Origin: an uncultured Lachnospiraceae bacterium
GTDB taxonomy: Bacteria; Bacillota; Clostridia; Lachnospirales; Lachnospiraceae
Reading direction: 5' to 3'
DNA: 25,087 nt
Assembly (NCBI GenBank): GCA_910589635.1
Contig: CAJUTD010000036.1
Span: forward strand, 1-25,087
Below, one piece after another: positions 15,342 through 23,029 of the stretch. The notes under the pieces are model-generated. The model ran no database searches. It had not been told where the DNA came from and saw only the letters and a program-made list of their open reading frames with translations. Each line of letters opens with the position of its first letter. Within the stretch, counting starts at the first letter, position 1. The position numbers and the translations under genes were made by a program.

Positions 15342-15372
15342 ATAAGCAAAGCCTCGAAAATGCTTCGCTTAT
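15342..15372 (-). ncRNA. Intercistronic hairpin between bcd and etfB
   Basis: ATAAGCAAAGC (15342-15352) faces GCTTCGCTTAT (15362-15372) around a nine-base loop. The single imperfect pair is a G-U wobble in minus-strand RNA but an A-C mismatch on plus, as expected if it folds in the operon transcript. There is no U-tract, so it is more likely an RNA processing or stability element than a full terminator. Confidence 0.5.
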
Positions 15373-15378
15373 CCACGA

Positions 15379-16533
15379 CTATTTCAACAATGCGCCGGAA
15401 ATAACCATACGCTGAACTTCTGAAGTTCCTTCATAGATTTCTGTAATCTTAGCGTCACGCATCATACGCTCTACATCATATTCACGAATGTAGCCATATC
15501 CTCCGAACAGCTGTACGCATCTGGTAGTCACATCCATAGCAACCTCAGCTGCAAATAATTTAGCCTTTGCTGCTTCAACAGAATAAACTTTCTGTGTTGC
15601 CTTTGCCATAGCAGCTTTGTATACCAACATCTGAGCAGCCTCAACTTTAGCTGCCATATCAGCAAGCTGGAACTGTGTGTTCTGCTGAGCTGCGATGGAA
15701 CGTCCGAACTGTTTTCTCTCCTTGGTATAAGCGATCGTTGCATCTAATGCGCCCTCTGCGATACCAAGCGCCTGAGCAGCGATACCGATACGTCCGCCGT
15801 CGAGCGTGTGCATAGCGATTGGGAATCCTTTGCCCATTGGCCCTAAGAGATTGTCTTTGGGGATTCTGCAGTCTTCAAAGATTAATTCATATGTAGCAGA
15901 ACCGCGGATACCCATCTTCTTCTCTTTCGTTCCGAAGGAGAATCCCGGAGTGTCTTTCTCTACGATAAATGCGGAGAAGGATTTTTTCTTCCTGCCTCTT
16001 GCATCAACTTTTACATCTGTTACAGCGATAACGATATAGATGTCCGCCTCTTTACCGTTGGTGATAAAGCACTTAGAACCGTTCAATATCCACTCTTCGC
16101 CGTCTAATACCGCTTTGGTCTGGCATCCCTGTGCGTCTGTACCTGCACCAGGCTCTGTCAAGGCAAAAGCTCCTAACTTCTCACCTTTTGCTAACGGAGC
16201 GAGATATTTCTGCTTCTGCTCTTCGGAACCGTAAGTCATAATCGGATCGCAGCACAGAGAGGTGTGTGCAGAAACGATAACGCCAGTCGTACCGCAAACT
16301 TTAGACAATTCCTCTACGCACATAATATAAGTGAGAGGATCGCAGCCCTGTCCGCCGTACTCCTTGGGAATTGGAATTCCCATGAATCCAAGCTTCTGCA
16401 TCTTTTCTACTGTTCCTCTTGGGAATTTCTCAGTCTCATCGACTTCCTGTGCAAGAGGTTTTACTTCATTTTCTGCAAACTCTTTGAAAAGAGTTCTCGC
16501 CATTTCATGTTTCTTATCTAAAGAAAAATCCAT
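15379..16533 (-). CDS. bcd: Butyryl-CoA dehydrogenase (short-chain acyl-CoA dehydrogenase)
   Basis: Bcd reduces crotonyl-CoA to butyryl-CoA, receiving electrons through EtfAB. The 384-residue flavoprotein has the standard acyl-CoA dehydrogenase plan: an alpha-helical N-terminal domain, a middle beta domain with FALTEPGAGTDAQG and WILNGSKCFITNG, and a C-terminal helical domain with ALDATIAYTKERKQFG and QLFGGYGYIREY. The catalytic base is Glu368 in YEGTSEVQR. The ATG at 16533 has GGAGG upstream. The 95-base gap to hbd carries a GGGCGCCC palindrome and a CAGTTCAGCC motif that is also found at the structured element near 6464. Association with etfBA makes the butyryl-CoA assignment strong. Confidence 0.95.
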   Translation of the reverse strand: MDFSLDKKHEMARTLFKEFAENEVKPLAQEVDETEKFPRGTVEKMQKLGFMGIPIPKEYGGQGCDPLTYIMCVEELSKVCGTTGVIVSAHTSLCCDPIMTYGSEEQKQKYLAPLAKGEKLGAFALTEPGAGTDAQGCQTKAVLDGEEWILNGSKCFITNGKEADIYIVIAVTDVKVDARGRKKKSFSAFIVEKDTPGFSFGTKEKKMGIRGSATYELIFEDCRIPKDNLLGPMGKGFPIAMHTLDGGRIGIAAQALGIAEGALDATIAYTKERKQFGRSIAAQQNTQFQLADMAAKVEAAQMLVYKAAMAKATQKVYSVEAAKAKLFAAEVAMDVTTRCVQLFGGYGYIREYDVERMMRDAKITEIYEGTSEVQRMVISGALLK

Positions 16534-16628
16534 GATATTTTTCCTCCAAACTTTCTAAAATTTTTCTCAGTTCAGCCGTCAATGCAAATGGGCGCCCAAA
16601 CTGTCAATTACTGAATTTATTATAACTG

Positions 16629-17468
16629 TTATTTGCTGTAATCGTAGAAGCCGATTCCGGTCTTCATGCCAAGCTTGCCTGCACGAACCATTTTCTTCAA
16701 TAATGGATGCGGACGATACTTAGGATCGCCTGTCTCATCATACAGTACATTCATGATTGCAAGGCAGATATCCAGTCCAACCAAGTCGCCTAAAGCGAGC
16801 GGTCCCATCGGATGGTTAGCGCCTAACTTCATAGCTGTGTCAATGCCTTCTACAGATGCAACGCCGTCTGCATAGATGCCTACTGCTTCGTTAATCATTG
16901 GGATTAAGATTCTGTTTACAACAAATCCTGCCGCTTCATTTACTTCTACCGGAGTCTTGCCAATTTCCTTGGAAATAGCAACAATCTTGTCTTTCATATC
17001 GTCCGGTGTGTTCTCACCCTTGATAACCTCAATCAATTTCATAACAGGAGCCGGATTGAAGAAATGCATACCGATAACCGGTCTGTCAAGCCCTGCGCCA
17101 ATCTCTGTAATGGAAAGGGAAGATGTGTTTGTTGCGAACATACAATCTTTCTTAACGATATCCTGAAGCTCTTTGAATGTCTGTTTCTTAACATCCATAA
17201 CTTCCAAAGCAGCCTCTACGATTAAATCGCAGTCGCCGCAGATTTCCTTGGTGCCCGTGGTAATCTTAGCAAGGATAGCATCTGCTGCCGCCTGCTCCAT
17301 TTTACCTTTGGCAATTCTCTTCTCAAATCCTTTGGCAATTTTATTTTTGCCGTTTGCAGCAAATTCGTCATTAATATCACATAAACATACTTCATAACCT
17401 TCTGTCTGTGCAAATGCCTGTGCGATTCCAGAACCCATGGTTCCTGCGCCAATAACTCCTACTTTCAT
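16629..17468 (-). CDS. hbd: 3-hydroxybutyryl-CoA dehydrogenase
   Basis: Hbd reduces acetoacetyl-CoA to 3-hydroxybutyryl-CoA using NAD(P)H. The 279-residue protein starts MKVGVIGAGTMGSGIAQAFA, a Rossmann dinucleotide-binding loop at residues 7-14. It also has NTSSLSITEIGAGLDRP, the catalytic-His segment GMHFFNPAPVMKLIEVI, and a C-terminal dimerisation domain with NHPMGPLALGDLVGLD. The ATG at 17468 has AAGGAGG upstream. It directly follows thl with a 111-base gap. In the usual Lachnospiraceae order a crotonase gene (crt) sits between these two; here it is absent. Confidence 0.96.
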   Translation of the reverse strand: MKVGVIGAGTMGSGIAQAFAQTEGYEVCLCDINDEFAANGKNKIAKGFEKRIAKGKMEQAAADAILAKITTGTKEICGDCDLIVEAALEVMDVKKQTFKELQDIVKKDCMFATNTSSLSITEIGAGLDRPVIGMHFFNPAPVMKLIEVIKGENTPDDMKDKIVAISKEIGKTPVEVNEAAGFVVNRILIPMINEAVGIYADGVASVEGIDTAMKLGANHPMGPLALGDLVGLDICLAIMNVLYDETGDPKYRPHPLLKKMVRAGKLGMKTGIGFYDYSK

Positions 17469-17579
17469 GATTATCCTCCTTAAATTTGTACCATAATTTA
17501 AAACGCTGTCCGCGTTATCCGAAAGACGCGCGGGACCGCTATCGCAGCCTTTAAAACACGCGCGCCTATCATTTTCTTA

Positions 17580-18761
17580 TTAGTCTCTTTCTACGATGGT
17601 AGAGCATCCCATACCGCCGCCGATACACAGAGTTGCCAGACCCTTCTTAGCGTCTCTTCTCTGCATCTCATGAAGCAATGTAACTAAAATACGGCATCCG
17701 CTGGCTCCAACGGGATGTCCAAGCGCAATTGCTCCGCCGTTTACATTCACTTTACTCATATCGAACTCAAGATCGTGTGCAACTGCTAAGGACTGTGCTG
17801 CAAATGCTTCATTTGCCTCAACAAGATCCATATCGCCGATCGTAAGGCCGGTTTTCTCAAATACTTTCTTGGTGGAAGCAACAGGTCCAACACCCATGAT
17901 GGAAGGATCTACGCCGCCAAGTGCGCCTGCAACGAAAGTTGCCATCGGCTTAACGCCTAACTCCTGAGCTTTCTCTTCACTCATAACGACGATTGCTGCC
18001 GCACCATCGTTGATACCGGAAGCATTTGCTGCGGTAACGATACCATCCGGCTTAAATGCAGGACGTAATTTGGCAATACTCTCTGCTGTTGTTCCCGGAC
18101 GCGGGCCTTCGTCTGTATCTACAATCACTGTTTTCTTCTTCTGTTTAACTTCTACCGGAACGATTTCGTCCTTGAACTTGCCGTCAGCCATAGCTTTCTC
18201 GCACTTCTGCTGTGAGCTTGCTGCAAACTCATCTAACTGCTCTCTTGTCAGTCCCCATTTCTCTGCAACGTTCTCAGCGGTGATTCCCATATGATACTGG
18301 TTGAATGCATCCCACAATGCATCGTTTACCATGGTATCTACCAATGTGGCATTGTTCATTCTGTAACCGTAACGTCCCTGCATAGCTGCATAAGGAGCCA
18401 TAGACATATTCTCCATACCGCCTGCAACCACGATGTCGGCATCTCCTGCCTGAATCATCTGTGCTGCCATGTTCACACAGTTAAGGCCAGAACCGCATAC
18501 AACGTTCACGGTAACTGCCGGTGTTTCAATCGGAAGCCCTGCTTTGATGGAAGCCTGACGTGCTACGTTCTGTCCCAAACCAGCCTGGATAACACAGCCC
18601 ATATATACATGGTCTACCTTATCTGCCGGAACACCAGCCCTGTTCAGTGCTTCCTTGATTACGATAGAACCAAGCACTGGTGCCGGAGTTGTGCTTAATC
18701 CTCCACCCATAGTTCCGATTGCGGTACGGCATGCGCCTGCTAAAACAACTTTCTTTGCCAT
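17580..18761 (-). CDS. thl: Acetyl-CoA acetyltransferase (thiolase)
   Basis: Thl condenses two acetyl-CoA into acetoacetyl-CoA, the first committed step toward butyrate. The 393-residue protein has the acyl-accepting Cys89 in NVVCGSGLNC, the NEAFAAQ motif, NVNGGAIALGHPVGASG with the catalytic His, and the second active Cys in CIGGGMGCS. It is full length for a degradative/biosynthetic thiolase. AAAGGAG lies nine bases before the ATG at 18761. It is the first gene of the butyrate cluster; its long upstream region holds a Rex-type operator, a GC-rich hairpin and a distal promoter candidate. Confidence 0.96.
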   Translation of the reverse strand: MAKKVVLAGACRTAIGTMGGGLSTTPAPVLGSIVIKEALNRAGVPADKVDHVYMGCVIQAGLGQNVARQASIKAGLPIETPAVTVNVVCGSGLNCVNMAAQMIQAGDADIVVAGGMENMSMAPYAAMQGRYGYRMNNATLVDTMVNDALWDAFNQYHMGITAENVAEKWGLTREQLDEFAASSQQKCEKAMADGKFKDEIVPVEVKQKKKTVIVDTDEGPRPGTTAESIAKLRPAFKPDGIVTAANASGINDGAAAIVVMSEEKAQELGVKPMATFVAGALGGVDPSIMGVGPVASTKKVFEKTGLTIGDMDLVEANEAFAAQSLAVAHDLEFDMSKVNVNGGAIALGHPVGASGCRILVTLLHEMQRRDAKKGLATLCIGGGMGCSTIVERD

Positions 18762-18793
18762 TCTCTTCGTCTCCTTTATATTTTTTGTGTATC

Positions 18794-18810
18794 GCCCGGA
18801 AAAACCGGGC
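18794..18810 (-). promoter_or_regulatory. GC-rich hairpin in the thl leader
   Basis: GCCCGG (18794-18799) pairs with CCGGGC (18805-18810) across a five-base loop, 33 bases before the thl start codon. On the minus strand it is followed by A-rich sequence, so it is not an intrinsic terminator. It could stabilise the 5' end of the operon mRNA. Confidence 0.45.
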
Positions 18811-18859
18811 TGATTGGATCCTGAAAACGTTCTAAGTATTACATTTTGGCAGTTAAAAC

Positions 18860-18877
18860 CTGTTATTTTTTTAACAA
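18860..18877. promoter_or_regulatory. Rex-type redox operator upstream of thl
   Basis: The 18-bp site reads TTGTTAAAAAAATAACAG on the minus strand, against the Rex consensus TTGTTAANNNNTTAACAA: one half is perfect and the other has two mismatches. Rex senses the NADH/NAD+ ratio and is known to control butyrate-pathway operons in clostridia, so site and target agree. TTGGCA followed 17 bases later by TAACAG would put a promoter -10 box inside the operator, but this promoter is weak by sequence. Confidence 0.72.
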
Positions 18878-18990
18878 TCTTTTGCCAAAAAAAAGGAAAA
18901 CAGGTTTGATAACATCTCTCTTACCATTATTTTGGCAAGAATATTCTCAAATATATTGTGTTTCCCATGTTTTCAGCCCTCGCTAAAAAC

Positions 18991-19019
18991 ATCCTAGCAC
19001 ATTTCGTCATAAAATGCAA
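18991..19019 (-). promoter_or_regulatory. Candidate distal promoter of the butyrate cluster
   Basis: On the minus strand TTGCAT (19019-19014), 17 bases, TAGGAT (18996-18991) preceded by TGC (extended -10). It would give a leader of about 220 bases reaching thl and passing through the Rex site. It lies just after the hydrolase stop codon. Confidence 0.4.
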
Positions 19020-19023
19020 GAAT

Positions 19024-20274
19024 TTAATAGAAAACATTCCCCCCAATCACTGTACCGGAAATACTTCCATTATTACTGCGGAAATACAGACAGCCAATCG
19101 TTATCCTGCCGCCCAGAACCTCGCCTGCCGCCTGCGTACAGCTTGCATCCGCGCCCGACGCCAGCACAGAAGCAAATCTTCCGCTGGCTACCGGGGAAAA
19201 CTGCCCCGGCTGGTAAATAACTCCTGCTACCGTATTGGGGAAATGGGAACTGCTTACCCGGTTCATAACTACGCTGCCGACAGCAAGCTTTCCTTCATAA
19301 CTCTCACCGCCCGCCTCACACTGAATCAAAGCTGCCAGCATGGAGAGGTCAGAAGCATTGCTGCTGCCTCCATTATTTCCACTGCCGCCTCCATTTCCCT
19401 TATTTCCAGTATTTCCGTTGTTTCCGCTATTCCCATTATTAGTATTAGCATTCTTCTGCCTTTGGGCTTCCTGCTCCTTTTGCCGCTTGACTTCTTCTTC
19501 CTGCCGTTTGATTTCCTCTAAACGCCTGGCATCCTCCGCTGCTTTCTGCGCTTCAAGCTGTTCCTCATACGCCTTCTGTTTCTCTAATTTTGCAGCGTAC
19601 CCTGCCACATCTGCCTGCGCGTCTGCCAGCTGCTTCTTGGCTGCATTCAGATGTTCCGAGGTATCGGAAACCAACTCGGCAACCTCCTGCTGCTTTTCCT
19701 CCTGCTGCTCCTTGAGACTCGCAAGTGAAGCTTCCTGTTCCGAAAGCTCCTGCTTTTTGCCCGCTATCACTTCCTTGGTTTCCCTATATCTGTCGAGCAT
19801 CATCCTGTCATACTCCTGGATGCTGGAAATATATTCGGCTTTATTCAGGAAGTCCGCAAAGTTTTCCGCACTGAGAAGTACTTCAAGAAGTCCATTTCCT
19901 CCCATCTCATACAAGAAACGGATACGCTTTTTCATCGCCTCATACTGGCTCTTTTCCTCTTTCTGCGCCTCTTTCAATGCTTTTCCCGTCTCCTCAAGGC
20001 TCTTGTGTGTGCTCTCAAGCTGCTGTTCTGTCACGTTCAGCTCCTCCGTAATCTTTGCCAGCTTGTCATTGAACACGGCAAGATCGCCTTCTAAACCGCC
20101 TGCCTCCTGTGAGAGGCTTTCCGCTTTCTGCTGCGCCTCCTCCTTCTGCTGTTGCAAATCCTCAATCTCATCGTGCACTTTGTCGATCTTTTCCTGCGTT
20201 GCGTAGACAGCCATTGGGAAAATCATGCACAAGACAAGAAATCCGGCAAGCCTTTTCATCAGTGTCTTTTTCAT
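19024..20274 (-). CDS. Secreted coiled-coil cell-wall hydrolase with SleB-type domain
   Basis: The protein is exported (signal peptide about residues 1-25, MAVYAT before QEK). Residues about 28-270 form a long Glu/Gln/Lys-rich coiled coil of the PcsB/CwlO type, containing the FLYEMGGNGLLEVLLSAENF segment found in such hydrolases. An Asn/Gly-only linker (about 275-308) leads to a C-terminal Hydrolase_2 (SleB, PF07486) domain from 310 to 416, with the likely catalytic Glu320 in ALIQCEAGGESYEGKLAVG. SleB-type domains are lytic transglycosylases or amidase-like cortex enzymes; the coiled coil suggests control by a partner such as FtsEX, which is inference. GGAGGAG precedes the ATG. It could act in growth, division or spore germination. 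No neighbour settles this. Confidence 0.87.
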   Translation of the reverse strand: MKKTLMKRLAGFLVLCMIFPMAVYATQEKIDKVHDEIEDLQQQKEEAQQKAESLSQEAGGLEGDLAVFNDKLAKITEELNVTEQQLESTHKSLEETGKALKEAQKEEKSQYEAMKKRIRFLYEMGGNGLLEVLLSAENFADFLNKAEYISSIQEYDRMMLDRYRETKEVIAGKKQELSEQEASLASLKEQQEEKQQEVAELVSDTSEHLNAAKKQLADAQADVAGYAAKLEKQKAYEEQLEAQKAAEDARRLEEIKRQEEEVKRQKEQEAQRQKNANTNNGNSGNNGNTGNKGNGGGSGNNGGSSNASDLSMLAALIQCEAGGESYEGKLAVGSVVMNRVSSSHFPNTVAGVIYQPGQFSPVASGRFASVLASGADASCTQAAGEVLGGRITIGCLYFRSNNGSISGTVIGGNVFY

Positions 20275-20368
20275 TTCTCATTCTCCTCCAATCCTAGTGA
20301 AAGGCTAAAACTTCTCAGTGTTCTCTCTATAAATCCTGTCGAAAAAATATTTTGCTGACAGGGAACAG

Positions 20369-20396
20369 TAAAAAATCCGGAGGTTTTATCCGATAA
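20369..20396 (+). promoter_or_regulatory. Possible sigma-28 (SigD)-type promoter before the HD-GYP-like gene
   Basis: TAAA (20369-20372), 16 bases, TCCGATAA (20389-20396) resembles the flagellar sigma consensus TAAA, 15 bases, GCCGATAA/T. It would start a leader of about 90 bases before 20494. The motif is short and could be chance. The divergent gap 20275-20493 otherwise shows nothing clear. Confidence 0.35.
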
Positions 20397-20493
20397 CCAT
20401 AATATAGACGATACCTAATCTGAACGCAAGGGGAATATTTGTTCTTTTCTCATGCTCCAGGATTGGAACAGATAGAATAACGGAGGTGTACTC

Positions 20494-21672
20494 GTGCAAT
20501 ATGTAAAAATTAACCAAGTAAAACCAGGCATGCGCCTTGCACGCCCCATTTATAACAAAAACGGCGTCATGCTCTACGAACGTGACACCCGCCTGACGCC
20601 ACAGGGTATTTCCAGCATTGGCAAATTCGGCCTGTGGGGTCTTTATATTTTAGAACCAGCTGAACCAGTCCCTCCACTTTCTGAAGAGGATGTGGAGTTG
20701 GAGCGTTTTCTCACCGTCTCCACCTTCCGACTGAAAGATGATTTAACTCTGCTGCTTAACAACATGAAGCCGCAGAATATCAAGCCGATGGCCCAGGAAA
20801 TCCTCAAAAAATTTGGTAATTCTGAAAACAAACTCAACTTTGCGGCAACACTGCGCAGCAGCGGCGATTATGTCTACAAGCATTGCCTGAACACAGCAAT
20901 AATTGCCTCCATGATGGTAAATAAGCTCAACTACGCTTACCCGGAACAATTAGCCATTATCTGCGCCGCATTACTCTACGATATTGGGCGGCTCTTAGTG
21001 CCGGAAGAGATACTGGAAAAAGGCGACAGCCTTTTATCGCCGGATGAACGCCGGATGATCCGTGGCTATCTGGAAAAAGGTTACCAAATGCTTCACCCGG
21101 ATTATAATGATTACAAATTCCCGGAACTTACCTTGAAAATTGTTGGACAAATGACACGGCTTCCATTTGATGTTTCCGCGTCTATGCCTAAGAACATCCG
21201 CTGGAAGAACGGGACCCATGTGTTGCACACGGCAAGTATGTTTGACGAAATGACCTCTATGCATCTGGATAGAGAACCGGCCTCCGAACTTGCCTCCGTA
21301 CGTTTCCTGCGCAAGCATACGGATCATTTCCCGGCTCCCTTTGTGACTGCGCTGACCCAGAGCATCCATATCCTCCCCGACGGCCGCTGCGTGGAATTTT
21401 CCAACGGACAGAAAGGGATTGTTATTTCAGAAAATCACAAAAATTACGCGCAGCCTGTGGTTGTCCTGTTCTCCAATAATCAACGCATTGATTTCTCGGA
21501 AGCAAAGTTCCAGAAAAGTATGCATATTGCCGATATCATGAAAACCATGGACGTTCGCCTCAAAGTGGATCGCGACACATTTAAACAATATAAAACAGAT
21601 GCGCACACGCGGGAGACTACAATACGTTACATACAAAAACGCAAAAAACTTGCCGCTGCAGGAAGAATATGA
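20494..21672 (+). CDS. Degenerate HD-GYP-related domain protein
   Basis: This 392-residue cytoplasmic protein has the layout of clostridial HD-GYP proteins. The N-terminal segment VNQVKPGMRLARPIY-type (here KINQVKPGMRLARPIYNKNG) covers residues 5-24. A helical HD domain runs about 115-285, and a C-terminal beta segment follows (LPDGRCVEFSNGQKGIVI, about 294-311, then VVVLFSNNQRIDF). The catalytic motifs are broken: the HDIGK motif reads YDIGR (Tyr162), the later HxxxG and HHExxxGxGYP motifs are missing, and only the GTHVLHTASMFDEMTS helix is well kept. It is therefore unlikely to hydrolyse cyclic di-GMP, and may bind nucleotide or a partner instead. The start is GTG at 20494 with GGAGGTG upstream. 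It is the only plus-strand gene here and stands alone. Confidence 0.8.
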   Translation: MQYVKINQVKPGMRLARPIYNKNGVMLYERDTRLTPQGISSIGKFGLWGLYILEPAEPVPPLSEEDVELERFLTVSTFRLKDDLTLLLNNMKPQNIKPMAQEILKKFGNSENKLNFAATLRSSGDYVYKHCLNTAIIASMMVNKLNYAYPEQLAIICAALLYDIGRLLVPEEILEKGDSLLSPDERRMIRGYLEKGYQMLHPDYNDYKFPELTLKIVGQMTRLPFDVSASMPKNIRWKNGTHVLHTASMFDEMTSMHLDREPASELASVRFLRKHTDHFPAPFVTALTQSIHILPDGRCVEFSNGQKGIVISENHKNYAQPVVVLFSNNQRIDFSEAKFQKSMHIADIMKTMDVRLKVDRDTFKQYKTDAHTRETTIRYIQKRKKLAAAGRI

Positions 21673-21692
21673 CAATATTGTACAGAAATAGA

Positions 21693-21877
21693 GATGTCGC
21701 ACGAAGACATTATTTCGTTCAAAAGGTCTTGCCGCTTATGCGGCAAAGACAGAATGCACAAAAATCACTCTGGGAAGCTAGCTTCCCAAGATAATTTTTG
21801 TGCATATTGTTTACATTGCTTCGCAATGGAAACCTTTTGAACGGATGAAAACTTTATTGATTACTTTGTGCGACATC
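21693..21877. other. Large branched inverted-repeat element between convergent genes
   Basis: Helices readable by eye are: GATGTCGCAC (21693-21702) with GTGCGACATC (21868-21877); CGTTCAAAAGGT (21716-21727) with ACCTTTTGAACG (21832-21843); and inside these three hairpins. The hairpins are TTGCCGC-TTAT-GCGGCAA (21729-21746); TGCACAAAAAT with ATTTTTGTGCA (21755-21804), enclosing the perfect 16-bp palindrome GGGAAGCTAGCTTCCC; and CATTGC-TTC-GCAATG (21814-21828). It lies between the ends of the HD-GYP-like gene and galE, so it may be a two-way terminator. The branched plan is far more complex than needed for that. The strand of any RNA is undetermined, and no reading frame lies in 21673-21923. Confidence 0.6.
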
Positions 21878-21923
21878 CCCTTTTGAACGAATCTACAACT
21901 TATATCACCAAAAATCCCTTTTC

Positions 21924-22940
21924 TTAACTGCGGTAACCGTCAGGATTCATGCTCTGCCATCTCCAGGAATCTGCACACATCCTATCAATATCATATTCTG
22001 CTTCCCAACCCAGCTCTGCCTTTGCTTTGGAGGCGTCGGAATAGCATGTTGCAATATCTCCCGCTCTCCTGGGTTTGATTTCATAGGGGATGGGCTTACC
22101 GCATGCTTTCTCATATGCTTTCACCACATCAAGCACGCTGTAACCTTTTCCTGTACCCAGGTTGTAGATTGTCACACCTGATTTATCCTCAATTTTCTTC
22201 AACGCCTTGACATGTCCTTTTGCCAGGTCTACCACATGGATATAATCACGCACACCCGTACCGTCAGGCGTATTATAATCATCTCCAAATACACCCAGGC
22301 ATTTTAACTTACCAACTGCAACCTGCGCGATATAAGGAACGAGATTGTTCGGAATGCCCTTGGGATCTTCCCCAATAATCCCGCTCTCATGAGCCCCGAT
22401 TGGGTTAAAGTAACGCAGAAGCACTACGTTCCACTCCGGGTCCGCCACATGGAAGTCGGTAAGAATCTGTTCTAACATGCCCTTCGTCTGACCGTAAGGA
22501 TTTGTAATCTGCCCTTTGGGGCACTCTTCTGTAATCGGGATAATAGCCGGATCTCCATATACGGTAGCAGAAGAAGAAAAGATAATATTCTTCACACCGT
22601 GTTTACGCATGACGTCGCATAAAATCAACGTCCCGGTAATATTGTTATGGTAGTATTCTAAAGGCTTCTGTACAGACTCGCCCACTGCCTTTAATCCTGC
22701 AAAGTGAATGACGCTGTCAATCTTCTCCTTCTCAAATACCTGTCCCAACGCCTGGGCATCCAGGATATCCACCTGATAAAACGGAACTTTTGCCCCGGTA
22801 ATCTTTTCCACTCTCTTTACTGCTTCCTCACTGGAATTCACCAAGTTGTCCACGACAACAACCTCATATCCTGCATGAATAAGTTCAATACATGTGTGGC
22901 TCCCGATATAGCCAGCCCCGCCGGTTACTAAAATTGCCAT
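21924..22940 (-). CDS. galE: UDP-glucose 4-epimerase
   Basis: GalE interconverts UDP-glucose and UDP-galactose, and often the N-acetyl forms, using bound NAD. The 338-residue protein is full length: the NAD-binding loop TGGAGYIGS at residues 6-14, HFAGLKAVGESVQKP, FSSSATVYGDP with the catalytic Ser/Thr, NPYGQTK (the YxxxK catalytic pair), RYFNPIGAHESG and GTGVRDYIHVVDLAKGH. AGGAGG-type sequence precedes the ATG at 22940, and an extended -10 promoter with operator-like repeats lies upstream. It faces the same way as the downstream-coordinate kinase and nucleotidyltransferase genes but has its own promoter. The sugar context suggests a role in galactose or N-acetylhexosamine use as well as in envelope precursors. 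Confidence 0.96.
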   Translation of the reverse strand: MAILVTGGAGYIGSHTCIELIHAGYEVVVVDNLVNSSEEAVKRVEKITGAKVPFYQVDILDAQALGQVFEKEKIDSVIHFAGLKAVGESVQKPLEYYHNNITGTLILCDVMRKHGVKNIIFSSSATVYGDPAIIPITEECPKGQITNPYGQTKGMLEQILTDFHVADPEWNVVLLRYFNPIGAHESGIIGEDPKGIPNNLVPYIAQVAVGKLKCLGVFGDDYNTPDGTGVRDYIHVVDLAKGHVKALKKIEDKSGVTIYNLGTGKGYSVLDVVKAYEKACGKPIPYEIKPRRAGDIATCYSDASKAKAELGWEAEYDIDRMCADSWRWQSMNPDGYRS

Positions 22941-23000
22941 AATCTTTACCTCCTGTCATCATTGATACGTCGCCTGTCTGCGGCTTTCTCTGTTGAAACC

Positions 23001-23029
23001 AGTATAGCACACTTGCATATTTTAGTAAA
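23001..23029 (-). promoter_or_regulatory. galE promoter, extended -10
   Basis: On the minus strand TTTACT (23029-23024), 17 bases, TATACT (23006-23001) with TGC before the -10 box. It would start transcription near 22994, a leader of about 54 bases. Its -35 box coincides with the first operator-like half site. Confidence 0.65.

Noticed and set aside
17469..17579. crt pseudogene remnant between thl and hbd
   Set aside because: Only 111 bases with no crotonase-like residues in any frame; nothing supports a remnant.
19340..20206. 288-residue plus-strand open frame rich in Ser, Cys and Phe
   Set aside because: It is the mirror of the Glu/Gln/Lys-rich coiled coil and Asn/Gly linker of the hydrolase; composition is a by-product of that low-complexity coding.
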